Shown: positions 53,665 to 63,687, counted from the first letter of the stretch. The stretch is DNA of 64,000 nt from Paraburkholderia sp. PGU19 (GCF_013426915.1 NZ_AP023180.1:1488001-1552000); one strand, 5' to 3'. The notes: generated by a model not told the origin, from the sequence alone. Program-made: numbers and translations.

Positions 53665-55029
53665 ATGGAAGTGGCGAAGCAAGCCTGTGTAGACGGATCA
53701 TCGTCAGATGACAACGCCCTCCTGCGGAAGGCCTACGCTTCGGCGCAATGGAGGATACTGCCGATACTGTTCGGCTTATGGATGCTGGCATGGGTCGGTC
53801 GTTCGAACGTTGCTTTTGCGAAGTTGCAGATGGTCGTGGATCTGCGATTCAGCGAAACGGTATATGGATTGGGCGCCGGGCTCTTCTTCGTCGGCTATGT
53901 GCTGTTCGGCGTGCCTACCACGATATTGCAAAAGAAGTTCGGTGCACGCGCCGTGCTTGCCGGTATCGCGGGCGCGTGGGGCGTGACGAGTGTCGCGATG
54001 ACGTTCGTCAATAGCGTGCCGACGTTCTACGCGTTGAGATTCCTGCTCGGCGTGTTCGAAGCCGGTTTCTACCCAGGCGTCGTGTTGTACTTCAATGCAT
54101 GGTTCCCGGGCAAAAGGCGCACTCGCAATTTCAGCATGTTCCACTCTGGGTCGCTCTTCTCGACAGTCGCGATCGGATTGACAGGTGGATTCGTGCTCGA
54201 GCACATGAATGGACTGGCCGGCTTTCAAGGCTGGCGATGGATGTTCTTCACTCAGGCTATCCCAACGGTGGTGTTGGCGTGCGTCGCGTTCGCGGTACTT
54301 CCGGATCTGCCCGGCAGCGCGAAGTGGCTTTCGGCGCGACAGCGCAAGCTCGTCGAGGACGATCTCAGGAAGAATGCCGAAACGATGGACGACGTCGGCG
54401 TAGACGAGCGTGCCCTGTTACGCAACCCGGCTGTCTGGATCCTGAGCGCGGCCTACTTCAGCCTCCTTGCCGCCACCGCCGCACTGTTTTTCTTCTCCCC
54501 GACGATACTTCGTGAGGCGGGATTCGGTGGGTACAAAGAGATCGGCTGGGCAGTTGCTGGTGCCTGCGTTCTGGGTGCACTCGGGAATGTGCTCATCTGT
54601 AGCATCGGGGGCGCCCCGCATCGCCGTCGGCTGTTCTGTGCGCTGGCGGCGGTCTTCACTGCGGCAAGCCTCTCGACGCTGGTCTTTGTCTGGCACAGTA
54701 GCACCATCGCGACTTTCTTCCTGCTTGTTCTTGGCTTCGCGGGAACCGGGGCGGGTATCACGCTCTTCTGGCAGATGTCTGTCGGCCTGCTCAGCGGTAA
54801 GTCGCTGGTGGTTGGCGTGCCATTGATCAGTTCCATCGCCAACGTCGCCGGCTTCGTTACGCCCTTTCTGATCGGATATGTCCGCGACGTAACGGGAACT
54901 TACGCGAGTGGGTTCATCATGATTGCCTGTGTCCAGGCACTTGGCGTCGTAGTCCTTCTGTTCGGCGTGCAGCGGATTGTCGGGAGGCGGTCGCGCGTTG
55001 TCGATATATCGGTTCAAAGCACAACGTGA
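53665..55029 (+). CDS. MFS transporter, anion:cation symporter (ACS/tartrate-like) family
   Basis: 454-residue 12-helix importer. Helix 1-2 has WMLAWVGRSNVAFAKLQM, where ACS members usually carry a YxDRxN pattern. Loop 2-3 region VPTTILQKKFGARAVLAGI; helix 5 region LLGVFEAGFYPGVVLYFNAW is a strong ACS marker. GGAGG before ATG 53665. Probably imports the acid that the CoA-transferase activates; it follows that gene by 141 nt. Confidence 0.9.
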   Translation: MEVAKQACVDGSSSDDNALLRKAYASAQWRILPILFGLWMLAWVGRSNVAFAKLQMVVDLRFSETVYGLGAGLFFVGYVLFGVPTTILQKKFGARAVLAGIAGAWGVTSVAMTFVNSVPTFYALRFLLGVFEAGFYPGVVLYFNAWFPGKRRTRNFSMFHSGSLFSTVAIGLTGGFVLEHMNGLAGFQGWRWMFFTQAIPTVVLACVAFAVLPDLPGSAKWLSARQRKLVEDDLRKNAETMDDVGVDERALLRNPAVWILSAAYFSLLAATAALFFFSPTILREAGFGGYKEIGWAVAGACVLGALGNVLICSIGGAPHRRRLFCALAAVFTAASLSTLVFVWHSSTIATFFLLVLGFAGTGAGITLFWQMSVGLLSGKSLVVGVPLISSIANVAGFVTPFLIGYVRDVTGTYASGFIMIACVQALGVVVLLFGVQRIVGRRSRVVDISVQSTT

Positions 55030-55180
55030 CCAGTCGATGCCGATGCCCAGTCGCGCAACCGAGCCGCTAGAATGCGTGTAGCGACACACGCCTTGTTTGC
55101 CGCGTGATTCGCGATATTGCGTGCCTCTCTGCGCGGAATTTATAATTATTCTCTTGCTTTGCTCCTCGAACGAAGGTCAC

Positions 55181-55894
55181 GTGAGTCCCAAGCCATCTAT
55201 CGCGAAGAATGCGGATTACCACCACGGCAATCTGCGCAATGCGCTCATCGAAGCTGGGCGCAGCGCGCTCATGGAGGTATCGGCGCAAGACCTGAGCCTT
55301 CGTTATCTCGCGCGCATGGTGGGCGTATCAGAAGCCGCGCCCTCGCGGCATTTTGCCGGCATCGACGAACTGCTTGCCACGATCGCGGCAAGCGGTTATC
55401 GCGACCTTGCTGCGCTGCGCGTTGCGATCCGTGACAGCGAGGATACGGCGCTTGCCAAAGCGTACCGGATGATGCGCGTGTACATCGAGTTCGCGCAGCA
55501 CCACAATGGGCTGTTCAGTCTGATGATCGGGCCTCGCATCGCGGCGCATCAGGCGTATCCAGAACTCACCGAGGAAAGTAACCGGTCATTTGGGTTGTTT
55601 TCCGAGACGATCGAGGCGCTGGCTATCGAAAGTGGTTGGGCTCAGTCCGATCTCAAGCTCGTGACCCATGCCGCGTGGAGTATGGAGCATGGTCTCGCCA
55701 CGCTGATCCTGTCGAACCGCGCACCGCGCGCGGACACCAAAGTGGCGATACCCAGGTTGATCGACTTCGTGGTGACGACACTGCTTAGCGCCATCACGGC
55801 GGGCCCGGATCATCTCCAGAGCGTGATAGAGCAATGCGAGCTGGTTCAGAAGCCTGTGGCTACGCGCACAGCTCGAAAGCGGGCCAAAGCGTAG
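55181..55894 (+). CDS. TetR-family regulator (WHG-domain type)
   Basis: 237 residues. HTH at about 8-60 with DYHHGNLRNALIEAGRSALM, LSLRYLARMVGVSEAAPSRH, an unmistakable start of this TetR group. The C-terminal helical ligand domain includes HNGLFSLMIGPRIAAHQAY. GTG 55181 has AAGG 4 nt upstream; the longer frame from 55097 adds an unlikely hydrophobic tail. Candidate binder of the TAAC-N3-GTTA operators upstream of the 50-52 kb genes. Confidence 0.9.
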   Translation: MSPKPSIAKNADYHHGNLRNALIEAGRSALMEVSAQDLSLRYLARMVGVSEAAPSRHFAGIDELLATIAASGYRDLAALRVAIRDSEDTALAKAYRMMRVYIEFAQHHNGLFSLMIGPRIAAHQAYPELTEESNRSFGLFSETIEALAIESGWAQSDLKLVTHAAWSMEHGLATLILSNRAPRADTKVAIPRLIDFVVTTLLSAITAGPDHLQSVIEQCELVQKPVATRTARKRAKA

Positions 55895-56011
55895 CCGTTG
55901 TCGCGGTCGAAAACGAGGCACCGATGACGTGCCCCGGCAGAGAGGCCGGCAACTCCCCACCAAGACCAATCAGGATTATAATAATCCTCTTGATCCGTGG
56001 GAGCCGAAGAC

Positions 56012-56590
56012 GTGGGACATTCGCAAGCTGACAAGATCGCCACCCATCAACGCATCGTCGATGCCGCTGCCAAACGTTTCCGCGAACAAGGGCTGGACGG
56101 CATCAGCATCGCGGACCTGATGAAAGATGCGGGCCTGACCGTAGGGGGTTTTTACCGGCATTTCGCTTCCCGTGACGAACTCATCGCTGAGGCTTTCGAA
56201 CACGCCCTGCGCGACGTCGAGCCCTGGGAAGCGGCGATGGTCACGTCACCCCGGCAAGCGATGCGCATGTACCTCTCTGATACGCATCGTGACGAGGTGT
56301 CGAATAGTTGCCCCGTATCAACGCTCGTGAACGATATGAGCCGCAGCACGGACGATGCGCGCGCGGCCTATACGACCCGTGTCAAACGCATGGCCGAGTT
56401 GATCGCAAAGGCGATACCGACTGAAGACAGCGCGGACAAGCGTGCCGAAGCACATCTCATCATGAGCGCGTGTGTGGGCGCGGTTGCACTGTCGCGTGCC
56501 GTGACGGACCCCAAGCTTTCGAAGCAGATTCTCGATGGCGCGTTGAGCCAGATACTCGAACTGCTGTCGCCGAAACGCGCCGCAAAATAA
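56012..56590 (+). CDS. TetR/AcrR-family regulator
   Basis: 192 residues. HTH ATHQRIVDAAAKRFREQGLD, ISIADLMKDAGLTVGGFYRH; the FYRHFASRDELIAEAF end of helix 3-4 is typical. The C-terminal domain includes NSCPVSTLVNDMSR, seen in AcrR-like repressors that sense small electrophiles or drugs. GTG 56012 has GGGAG 8 nt upstream; GTG 55997 has none. It is next to, and convergent with, the efflux operon, so drug or envelope stress control is possible. Confidence 0.9.
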   Translation: MGHSQADKIATHQRIVDAAAKRFREQGLDGISIADLMKDAGLTVGGFYRHFASRDELIAEAFEHALRDVEPWEAAMVTSPRQAMRMYLSDTHRDEVSNSCPVSTLVNDMSRSTDDARAAYTTRVKRMAELIAKAIPTEDSADKRAEAHLIMSACVGAVALSRAVTDPKLSKQILDGALSQILELLSPKRAAK

Positions 56591-56604
56591 CCGAAAGCGG
56601 AAGA

Positions 56605-56643
56605 AGCGGCGAGCATCACCCAAGGTGCGCTCGCCGCTTTTTT
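56605..56643 (+). terminator. Rho-independent terminator after the TetR gene
   Basis: 10-bp perfect stem AGCGGCGAGC / GCTCGCCGCT with a 14-nt loop, then TTTTT: ends the rightward TetR transcript and faces the efflux operon end. Confidence 0.82.
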
Positions 56644-56716
56644 CATCCAGACCGCCCGCGCTTCACTGTCGCGTGATTGCCCGACAGATTCAGCAGGCGG
56701 CCGGCATGCCCAGGCG

Positions 56717-58237
56717 TTAGTCCACCCGTCCCGTATCAGTGGAACCGACGGTAACGTCCCCACCCCATCCCCCACCCAGCGCGCGAACGAGATTGACGGT
56801 CGCAGTCGCCTGAAGACCGGTGAGCTGCACGGCCGTCGTTTGCGACTGAAGCACCGTGCGTTCGGCGTCGATCACATCGAGATAGTTGACGGCGCCTTCC
56901 CGGTACTGCGTGCGCGAGATCGTCGCCGCCCGCGTCGACGCCTGCACGGCCTCATCCTGCGTCTGGACCTGCTGTTCGAGAATCCGCAAGTCCGACAGGT
57001 TGTCTTCGACCTCCTGGAAAGCCTGTAGCACCTGCTGACGATACTTCGCCACGTCTTCGTCGAATACGGCCCGCGCGTTCGCGAGATTCCCTGCGCGACG
57101 GCCGCCATCGAAGATCGGTACGGTCAACGCGGTGCCCGCCAGCGGTCCGAGAATGAACGCCCGGCTGGACCATTTGAAAAGGTCTGCCAGCGTCGCCGAC
57201 TCGAATCCTGCTGCACCCGTTATGTTCAGCGCAGGGAAATACGCCGCCTTCGCCACGCCGACTCGCGCATTCGCCGCCGCCATGGCCCGCTCGGCGGCCG
57301 CAATATCGGGCCGCCGCTCGAGCAGCGCGGACGGCAAGCCCGGCGGAATGCGGATCTGCACGGGTCGCAACGGGTTCGATGCCATCGAGAACTCGGACGG
57401 CGCTTTGCCCAGAAGAACAGCGAGACTGTGTTCGGCCGTCGCCCGTTGTCGCTCTGCCGTCATCGCATCGGAACGTGCCGTTGCCAGTTCGGCTTTGGCG
57501 CGAGCGACATCGAGTTCAGCGATGTCACCCGCGCCGAACTTCGACTGCACGAGTTTCAGCGCCTGCTCGCGCAGCGACACGTTCTGCGCGTAGACCTGCA
57601 GTTCCGCGTCTAGCTCGCGGACCTTGAAGTAGTTCGCAGCGACATCCGCCTGCAACGAAAGCTGAACCGAGCGCAGCAGTGCCGCCGATTGTTCGCTCTC
57701 TGCGCGACTCGCCCGCACCGCGTCAGACACCCGCCCGAACAGGTCCACTTCATAACTCGCGGTCGCCTGAGCGCGCCACAAGGTCTGCGCCGGAATATTC
57801 CCGCCGTCAGGCTGAAACTGTGAAGCGGGCGAGACCTTTTCCCGGGTGGGTCCAAAGCCTGCGTCGATAGTCGGAAACAGGCCGGCGCGGGTGGCCTGTT
57901 GAAGTGCGCGCGCTTCCTGGAGCCGCGCCGCTGCCGCAGCCAGGTTCTGGTTGGCGGCGAGCGCCTGTTCTTCGAGATCGTTGAGCGCGGGATCATCGAA
58001 AATTACCCACCACTTCCCGCGCGGAATCTGGTCGGACGGTTGCGCGATTTTCCACTCGCCCGCCTGCCCTTCCGCTGCCGCCGTGGCCGTCGTGACGGGC
58101 GCCTCCTTGAACGCCGCAGAGGCCGCCGAAGCAGGCACCTTGTACTCGGGCGCCAGCGAGCAACCCGCCGTCAGAAGGGCCGCGCTCAACAGTGTCAACG
58201 AGCCCCAGAGCGCAACCTTCACTCGATTGTTCGACAT
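56717..58237 (-). CDS. oprC: Outer-membrane efflux lipoprotein (OprM/NodT type; OprC/OpcM)
   Basis: 506-residue outer-membrane channel of the tripartite RND pump. Lipobox LLTAGC gives lipid Cys26. Two repeats of the OEP domain follow, with long coiled helices (LAAAAARLQEARALQQATRA; LANARAVFDEDVAKYRQQVL) and INYLDVIDAERT-type turn motifs. ATG 58237 has GAGGA, which overlaps the end of the pump gene; ATG 58249 is upstream and less likely. Last gene of the operon. Confidence 0.92.
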   Translation of the reverse strand: MSNNRVKVALWGSLTLLSAALLTAGCSLAPEYKVPASAASAAFKEAPVTTATAAAEGQAGEWKIAQPSDQIPRGKWWVIFDDPALNDLEEQALAANQNLAAAAARLQEARALQQATRAGLFPTIDAGFGPTREKVSPASQFQPDGGNIPAQTLWRAQATASYEVDLFGRVSDAVRASRAESEQSAALLRSVQLSLQADVAANYFKVRELDAELQVYAQNVSLREQALKLVQSKFGAGDIAELDVARAKAELATARSDAMTAERQRATAEHSLAVLLGKAPSEFSMASNPLRPVQIRIPPGLPSALLERRPDIAAAERAMAAANARVGVAKAAYFPALNITGAAGFESATLADLFKWSSRAFILGPLAGTALTVPIFDGGRRAGNLANARAVFDEDVAKYRQQVLQAFQEVEDNLSDLRILEQQVQTQDEAVQASTRAATISRTQYREGAVNYLDVIDAERTVLQSQTTAVQLTGLQATATVNLVRALGGGWGGDVTVGSTDTGRVD

Positions 58238-58245
58238 GGTGATCC

Positions 58246-61200
58246 TCACGCTTCGACGGAAGCATCGACACCGCGAACGTGCGGGTGATGTCCGTGTTTG
58301 TCCACGATGTGCTCTTTCCTGTCGAGCTTTCGCAGAACGACATAGAAGACGGGTGTCAGCAGCAAGCCGAACAGCGTGACGCCCAGCATTCCAAAGAACA
58401 CGGCAATACCGATCGCGTGACGCATCTCCGAACCCGCGCCGCTCGACACGACCAGCGGCACCACGCCCATGATGAACGCGAAGGACGTCATCAGGATCGG
58501 GCGCAACCGCAGCCGGCTGGCTTCGATCGCGGCCTGGACGATCGAGCGCCCTTCCATTTCCAGTTCGCGGGCAAATTCGACAATCAGAATCGCGTTCTTC
58601 GCTGACAACCCGACCAGCACCATCAGGCCGATCTGCGTGAAGATGTTGTTGTCGCCGTGAGTCAACCAGACGCCGAGCAGCGCGGACAGCACGCTCATCG
58701 GTACGATCATCAGAATGGCGAGTGGCAACGTGAGGCTTTCATACATTGCTGCCAACACCATGTAGACGAGCAGAACGCTGATCGGGAACACCCAGAGCGC
58801 CGCATTGCCCGCAAGAATCTGCTGATACGTCAGATCGGTCCACTCGAACTTCATCCCTCGCGGCAAGGTCTTGGCGGCGACTTTCTCGATGGCGGCCTGA
58901 GCCTGCCCCGACGAATAGCCCGGCGCAGGACCGCCATTGATATCCGCCGCCGTAAAGCCGTTGTATCGGACCACCGAGTCAGGACCGTAGGTTGGCGTAA
59001 CTTTCACGAGCGTGGACAGCGGCACCATCTCACCCTTGTCGTTACGCGTCTTCAGCAATCCGATGTCGTCCATGTGCGCCCGGAATGGCGCATCCGCCTG
59101 CACGCGCACCTGATAGACACGGCCGAAACGGTTGAAGTCATTCACATAGAACGAACCGAGATAAACCTGCATCGTGGTGAAAATGTCGTTCACCGAGATA
59201 CCCAATTGCTTGGCCTTCACGCGGTCAACGGCGACATTCACTTGCGGCACATTGATCTGGTACGTCGAGAACGCCGGGCCGAGTTCAGGTGTCTTCGCTG
59301 CCTCTTTGAGGAACGACTGGGTCGCGTTGTTGAGCGCGGTATAGCCCTGGGCCTGCTGGTCTTCGATCTGAAGCTTGAAGCCGCCCAGCGTGCCCAGCCC
59401 GAGAACGGGCGGCGGCGGAAACACCGCGACGAACGCTCCCTTGATGCCGGACAGCCGCTTGTTTAGTTCGGCGGCAATGCTCAGTCCGTTCATCGACTTG
59501 CCCTCACGCTCTTCGAAGGGCGTTTCGCCAAAGAAGATGACGGCCGAACTCGACGAGTTGGTAAAGCCGTTGATCGACAAGCCGGGAAACTGCACGGCCG
59601 ATTCGACGCCCGGCGTCTTCAGCGCGATCTCTCCGACTTCGCGCACCACATCTTCCGTGCGGTCGAGCGATGCGCCGTTGGGCAACTGCACGATAGCGAC
59701 CAGGTACTGCTTGTCCTGAACGGGAACGAATCCACCCGGCACGACCTTGCTCATGAGCACGGTCAGCCCCAGCAACACGGCATAGATCGCAAGAATCACG
59801 ACCTTGCGGTTGACGACCTTCGATACGCCGTGGCTATACGACTCGGAGCCGCGGTGAAAGACCTTGTTGAACGCGTTGAAGAACGGTCCGAACACCCGAT
59901 CCATGGCACGCGTGAGCCAATCCTTCGGGTCGTGATGCCCTTTGAGCAACAGCGCCGAAAGAGCGGGCGAAAGTGTCAGCGAATTGAACGCGGAAATGAC
60001 CGTCGAAATGGCGATGGTCATCGCGAACTGCTTGTAGAACTGGCCCGTCAGGCCGTTCATGAAGGCGAGCGGCACGAACACGGCAATCAGCGTCAGGGCA
60101 ATGGCGATAATCGGCCCGCTCACCTCCTGCATCGCCTGATGGGTCGCCTCCTTCGGCGTCAGGCCCGTAGAAATATTGCGCTCGACGTTCTCCACCACCA
60201 CGATCGCGTCGTCGACCACGATGCCGATTGCCAGCACCATGCCGAACAGCGACAGCGCATTGATCGAGAAGCCAAATGCAAGCAACAGTGAGAACGTGCC
60301 GACAATCGAAACAGGCACGGCGAGCAGCGGGATGATCGACGCGCGCCACGTTTGCAGGAACACGATGACCACCAGCACGACCAGCGCGATGGCTTCCAGC
60401 AAGGTGTGAATCACGGCATGAATACTCGAACGCACGAACTGCGTCGGGTCATAGACGATGTCGTACTTCACGCCGTCTGGCATGTCGGCCTGGAGTTGCT
60501 TCATCGCCTCCCGAACGTGTTCCGAAATGTCCAGCGAGTTCGCTCCCGGCAACTCGAAGATCGCCATCGCCACCGCCGACTTGTTATTCAGCAGCGAACG
60601 GCGCGCGTATTCGGACGCCCCCATTTCGACGCGCGCGACGTCCTTGAGTCGCGTCACCGCGCCATCGGGCGATGTCTTCAGGACGATGTCGCGGAATTCG
60701 TCTTCGGTCTCGAGTCTGCCTTGTGCATTTACATTGAGTTGCAGCGGCGCATCGGGCGTCGACGGCGACGCGCCGACCTGGCCAGCGGCCACCTGAAGGT
60801 TCTGGTCGCGGATCGCTGTTACGACATCGTTGGCCGTCATGTTGTGCTCGGCTACCTTCTGCGGATCGAGCCACACGCGCATCGAATAGTCGCCGGAACC
60901 CCACAGCGTGACCTGGCCAACGCCGGGAATACGTTCGAGCCGGTCGCGAACGTTGATCAGCGCATAGTTGCGCAGATACGTGCTGTTGTACTTCTCGCTC
61001 GGGGAAACAAGGTGGACGACCATCGTGAGCGTCGGCGACGACTTGATCGTCGTGACCCCGAGGCGTTGCACGTCCTCGGGCAAGCGCGGCAGCGCCTGGT
61101 TCACACGCGTCTCCACCTGCTGCTGCGCGAGGTCGGGATTGGTGCCGAGCTTGAACGTGATCGTCAAGGTGAGCGTGCCGTCGCTATTTGCCTGCGACTG

Positions 61201-61440
61201 CATGTACAGCATGTTTTCGACACCGTTGATCTGTTCTTCGAGTGGCGAAGCCACCGTTTCGGCAATCACCTTCGGGTTGGCGCCGGGGTATTGCGCCGTC
61301 ACCACGACGGACGGAGGGACCACGCCTGGATATTCGGAGATGGGCAGATTGACCATCGAGATCAGCCCCGCCAGCAAGATCATTGCTGACAGGACAGCCG
61401 CAAATATCGGGCGTTCGATAAAAAACTTGGAGAGGTTCAT
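58246..61440 (-). CDS. bpeF: RND multidrug efflux permease (BpeF/CeoB, MexF-like)
   Basis: 1064-residue inner-membrane drug:H+ antiporter of the HAE1 family. Start NLSKFFIERPIFAAVLSAMI is standard; proton-relay Asp pair in GIVVDDAIVVVENVERN; porter loops include FFPPPPVLGLG-type Pro-rich segment; length is normal. Symmetric second half ends VLVGLSAKNAILIVEFAREL. Within operon llpE-bpeE-bpeF-oprC, known in Burkholderia for export of chloramphenicol, trimethoprim and fluoroquinolones; substrates here are inferred from that. Confidence 0.95.
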   Translation of the reverse strand: MNLSKFFIERPIFAAVLSAMILLAGLISMVNLPISEYPGVVPPSVVVTAQYPGANPKVIAETVASPLEEQINGVENMLYMQSQANSDGTLTLTITFKLGTNPDLAQQQVETRVNQALPRLPEDVQRLGVTTIKSSPTLTMVVHLVSPSEKYNSTYLRNYALINVRDRLERIPGVGQVTLWGSGDYSMRVWLDPQKVAEHNMTANDVVTAIRDQNLQVAAGQVGASPSTPDAPLQLNVNAQGRLETEDEFRDIVLKTSPDGAVTRLKDVARVEMGASEYARRSLLNNKSAVAMAIFELPGANSLDISEHVREAMKQLQADMPDGVKYDIVYDPTQFVRSSIHAVIHTLLEAIALVVLVVIVFLQTWRASIIPLLAVPVSIVGTFSLLLAFGFSINALSLFGMVLAIGIVVDDAIVVVENVERNISTGLTPKEATHQAMQEVSGPIIAIALTLIAVFVPLAFMNGLTGQFYKQFAMTIAISTVISAFNSLTLSPALSALLLKGHHDPKDWLTRAMDRVFGPFFNAFNKVFHRGSESYSHGVSKVVNRKVVILAIYAVLLGLTVLMSKVVPGGFVPVQDKQYLVAIVQLPNGASLDRTEDVVREVGEIALKTPGVESAVQFPGLSINGFTNSSSSAVIFFGETPFEEREGKSMNGLSIAAELNKRLSGIKGAFVAVFPPPPVLGLGTLGGFKLQIEDQQAQGYTALNNATQSFLKEAAKTPELGPAFSTYQINVPQVNVAVDRVKAKQLGISVNDIFTTMQVYLGSFYVNDFNRFGRVYQVRVQADAPFRAHMDDIGLLKTRNDKGEMVPLSTLVKVTPTYGPDSVVRYNGFTAADINGGPAPGYSSGQAQAAIEKVAAKTLPRGMKFEWTDLTYQQILAGNAALWVFPISVLLVYMVLAAMYESLTLPLAILMIVPMSVLSALLGVWLTHGDNNIFTQIGLMVLVGLSAKNAILIVEFARELEMEGRSIVQAAIEASRLRLRPILMTSFAFIMGVVPLVVSSGAGSEMRHAIGIAVFFGMLGVTLFGLLLTPVFYVVLRKLDRKEHIVDKHGHHPHVRGVDASVEA

Positions 61441-61487
61441 GACATTCTCTGGCTAGGCATGAAGGGCAAGGCGCGCGATGCGCGCAC

Positions 61488-62663
61488 TCAGGAAGCCCTT
61501 GTCGTAGAGGCGGTGCCGCCCGACATCTGCACCGGGTTGGGCTTGACGGGATCGCCCGGACGAACGCGCTGGATACCGTTCACGACGACGCGGTCTCCCG
61601 GCTGGAGACCGCCCGTGATGACACGCAAACCCTGATGCTGGTCGCCCAGCTTCACTTCGCGGTATCGGACCTTGTTCTCCGAATCCACCAGCAGCACGAA
61701 CTTCTTGTCCTGATCGGTCTGAATGGCTGCGTCGTCGACCAGCACGGCCTGATGCGGCACACCGCCGCCCACGCGAGCCCGGACGTAAAGGCCCGGGACC
61801 AGCACGCCGTCCTCGTTGTCGAAACGTGCGCGCACGCGAATCGTCCCGGAACTGGTGTCGAGCCGGTTGTCCACGGAATCGATCACGCCCTGCCGCGAAT
61901 AACCTGTCTCGTTAGCGAGTCCGACGGAGACGGGTACAGTCACCTTCGAGTCGCGGCTGAGAAAGCGCAGGTACGTCTGCTCGTCGACGTCGAACGACGC
62001 ATAGATGGGCGACGTCGACACCAACGTTGTCAGCACAGGCGCATTGGCTCCCGGCGAAACGATATTGCCAACCGTCAGTTCCGCGCGGGATACGCGTCCC
62101 GACACGGGCGCCGTGATGGCGGTGTAGCCCAGATTGATCTGCGCCGCTTCGAGCGCGGCTTTCGCCGCCTTCACGGCTGCCACTGCTTCGCGATTGGCGT
62201 TCTGCGCCTGGTCGTAGTCGCGTTTGGCGATGGCGTTGTCCGTCAGCAACCTTTGCGCGCGAGCCCAGTCCGCCGTCGCATAACCGTTGCGGGACTCCGC
62301 CGAAGCGAGTTGCGCGGCGGCCCGGTCGACCTCCGCCTGATACGGACGCGGATCGATCGTGACGAGCAGGTCGCCCTTTCTGACCATCGCTCCGTCGTGG
62401 AAATGGACGGCGACGATCGTTCCGGAAACGAGCGGCCGGATCTCCACGTTGTTGATGGCCTCGATCCGGCCCGAGTAGGCCTGATAGTCGGTGATGGTCT
62501 GCGAGACCACGGGCGCGACATCCACGTCCGCAGCCGGCGGCGCTGCAGCGGCAGCCGCCTCGCTCAGGGGCGCGCTGCCACGCACGTGATACGTCGCGGC
62601 AGTGCCCGCGACAATGACCAGGAAAACCGTGCTGGCGGCAACCAGCCTACGCTTTGACGGCAT
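61488..62663 (-). CDS. bpeE: RND periplasmic adaptor (BpeE/CeoA, MexE-like)
   Basis: 391-residue membrane-fusion protein. N-terminal anchor/signal LVAASTVFLVIVAGTAATYH, lipoyl-like half DGAMVRKGDLLVTIDPRPYQ, helical hairpin LASAESRNGYATADWARAQR, and barrel motifs YTAITAPVSGRVSRAELTVG. No lipobox Cys, so it is held by its N-terminal helix or is soluble. GGGAG lies 8 nt before ATG 62663. Couples the pump to the outer channel. Confidence 0.94.
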   Translation of the reverse strand: MPSKRRLVAASTVFLVIVAGTAATYHVRGSAPLSEAAAAAAPPAADVDVAPVVSQTITDYQAYSGRIEAINNVEIRPLVSGTIVAVHFHDGAMVRKGDLLVTIDPRPYQAEVDRAAAQLASAESRNGYATADWARAQRLLTDNAIAKRDYDQAQNANREAVAAVKAAKAALEAAQINLGYTAITAPVSGRVSRAELTVGNIVSPGANAPVLTTLVSTSPIYASFDVDEQTYLRFLSRDSKVTVPVSVGLANETGYSRQGVIDSVDNRLDTSSGTIRVRARFDNEDGVLVPGLYVRARVGGGVPHQAVLVDDAAIQTDQDKKFVLLVDSENKVRYREVKLGDQHQGLRVITGGLQPGDRVVVNGIQRVRPGDPVKPNPVQMSGGTASTTRAS

Positions 62664-62693
62664 TTTTAAACTCCCATTTACTGGTTACATGAA

Positions 62694-63509
62694 TCAGGAA
62701 CGCTTCGGCGCAGCGCCAAGTTCTTTGCTGAAGAAGGTGGCAACGTCAGCGAGGACTTCCTGTTGTGCCGCCAGTTCGTAGTGCGCGACGCCGCGGTAGC
62801 GTGTGACAGTCGTGGGCACGCCCGCTGCGATCAGCCCGGCGGCGTACCGCTCTGCCTCCACGTGCATCAGGTCGTTTTCCGCGCTTGCGATAAATGCAGC
62901 AGGCAGTCCCGCCAGACGCAGGGACTCGATGGGCGCGGCGTAGGGATGAAGCCTCAGTGACGCCAACGGTAAATAGGCTCGATATCCGGAAGCGCATTCC
63001 TCCGCACACATATCTAGCGTTACCTCATCATCCAGATCAGGAAATCGCGTCATACTTGGATCGAGCAGCGGGGCAAGCAGTGCCTGGGCGGAAAAACGAA
63101 AAGAGGCCCGGTCACGGACCATCGCCGCGAGACCTGTCGCCAGATTGCCGCCCGCGTCGTGCCCGGCAACAGCCATTCGCTTCGCGTCGGCATGAAGCCC
63201 GCGCGCATGGGTGACGACCCACTGTGCAGCGAGGAATCCGTCATGAAGCGCGGTAGGAAACGGAAATGCCGGCGCCAGCGAGTAACCCACCGAGACGACC
63301 AGCGCATGCACCTTGAGCGCGATCTGCGAGCACATCGGATCGGACTGCTCGGGCGTGCCTTTCACGAATCCGCCGCCATGAAAGAAAAATATGACAGGCA
63401 ACACGTCGCGCCTGCCGGGCGGACGATAGGTACGCAAGCGGATGGGCTGCGCGTGGCCGTCCAGATCCACGCTCTGAATTTCGATCGCCTGTTCGACGTT
63501 GATTGACAT
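62694..63509 (-). CDS. llpE: LlpE-like alpha/beta hydrolase of the efflux operon, nucleophile Ser replaced by Asp
   Basis: 271 residues, HSL/esterase family. HGGG oxyanion motif at 44-47 and the C-terminal acid and His (SAENDLMHVEA; GVAHYEL) are present. The nucleophile elbow reads Gly-His-Asp-Ala-Gly-Gly (116-121), with Asp118 where Ser stands in GDSAGG. llpE-type lipase-like genes precede ceoA/bpeE in Burkholderia, matching its place here. Start ATG 63509 (MSINVEQ) fits the family; the longer frame to 63599 is unlikely. Function in drug resistance unknown. Confidence 0.85.
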   Translation of the reverse strand: MSINVEQAIEIQSVDLDGHAQPIRLRTYRPPGRRDVLPVIFFFHGGGFVKGTPEQSDPMCSQIALKVHALVVSVGYSLAPAFPFPTALHDGFLAAQWVVTHARGLHADAKRMAVAGHDAGGNLATGLAAMVRDRASFRFSAQALLAPLLDPSMTRFPDLDDEVTLDMCAEECASGYRAYLPLASLRLHPYAAPIESLRLAGLPAAFIASAENDLMHVEAERYAAGLIAAGVPTTVTRYRGVAHYELAAQQEVLADVATFFSKELGAAPKRS

Positions 63510-63687
63510 AGCCTGCAGGCCTGCGCCTTCCCGGATGTTTCGATGCGAGCAATTCTGTTCGAAGACGCGAATCAGATAAATGGTTATAATCCAGAACACT
63601 ATTCACGGCAGCCGAAGAATCACAGGTATCTCCCGCCCTGCCGCGTCCGAAATCGAGTTGCAGCTGATTTGTGTGAGGTAAGGGAAT

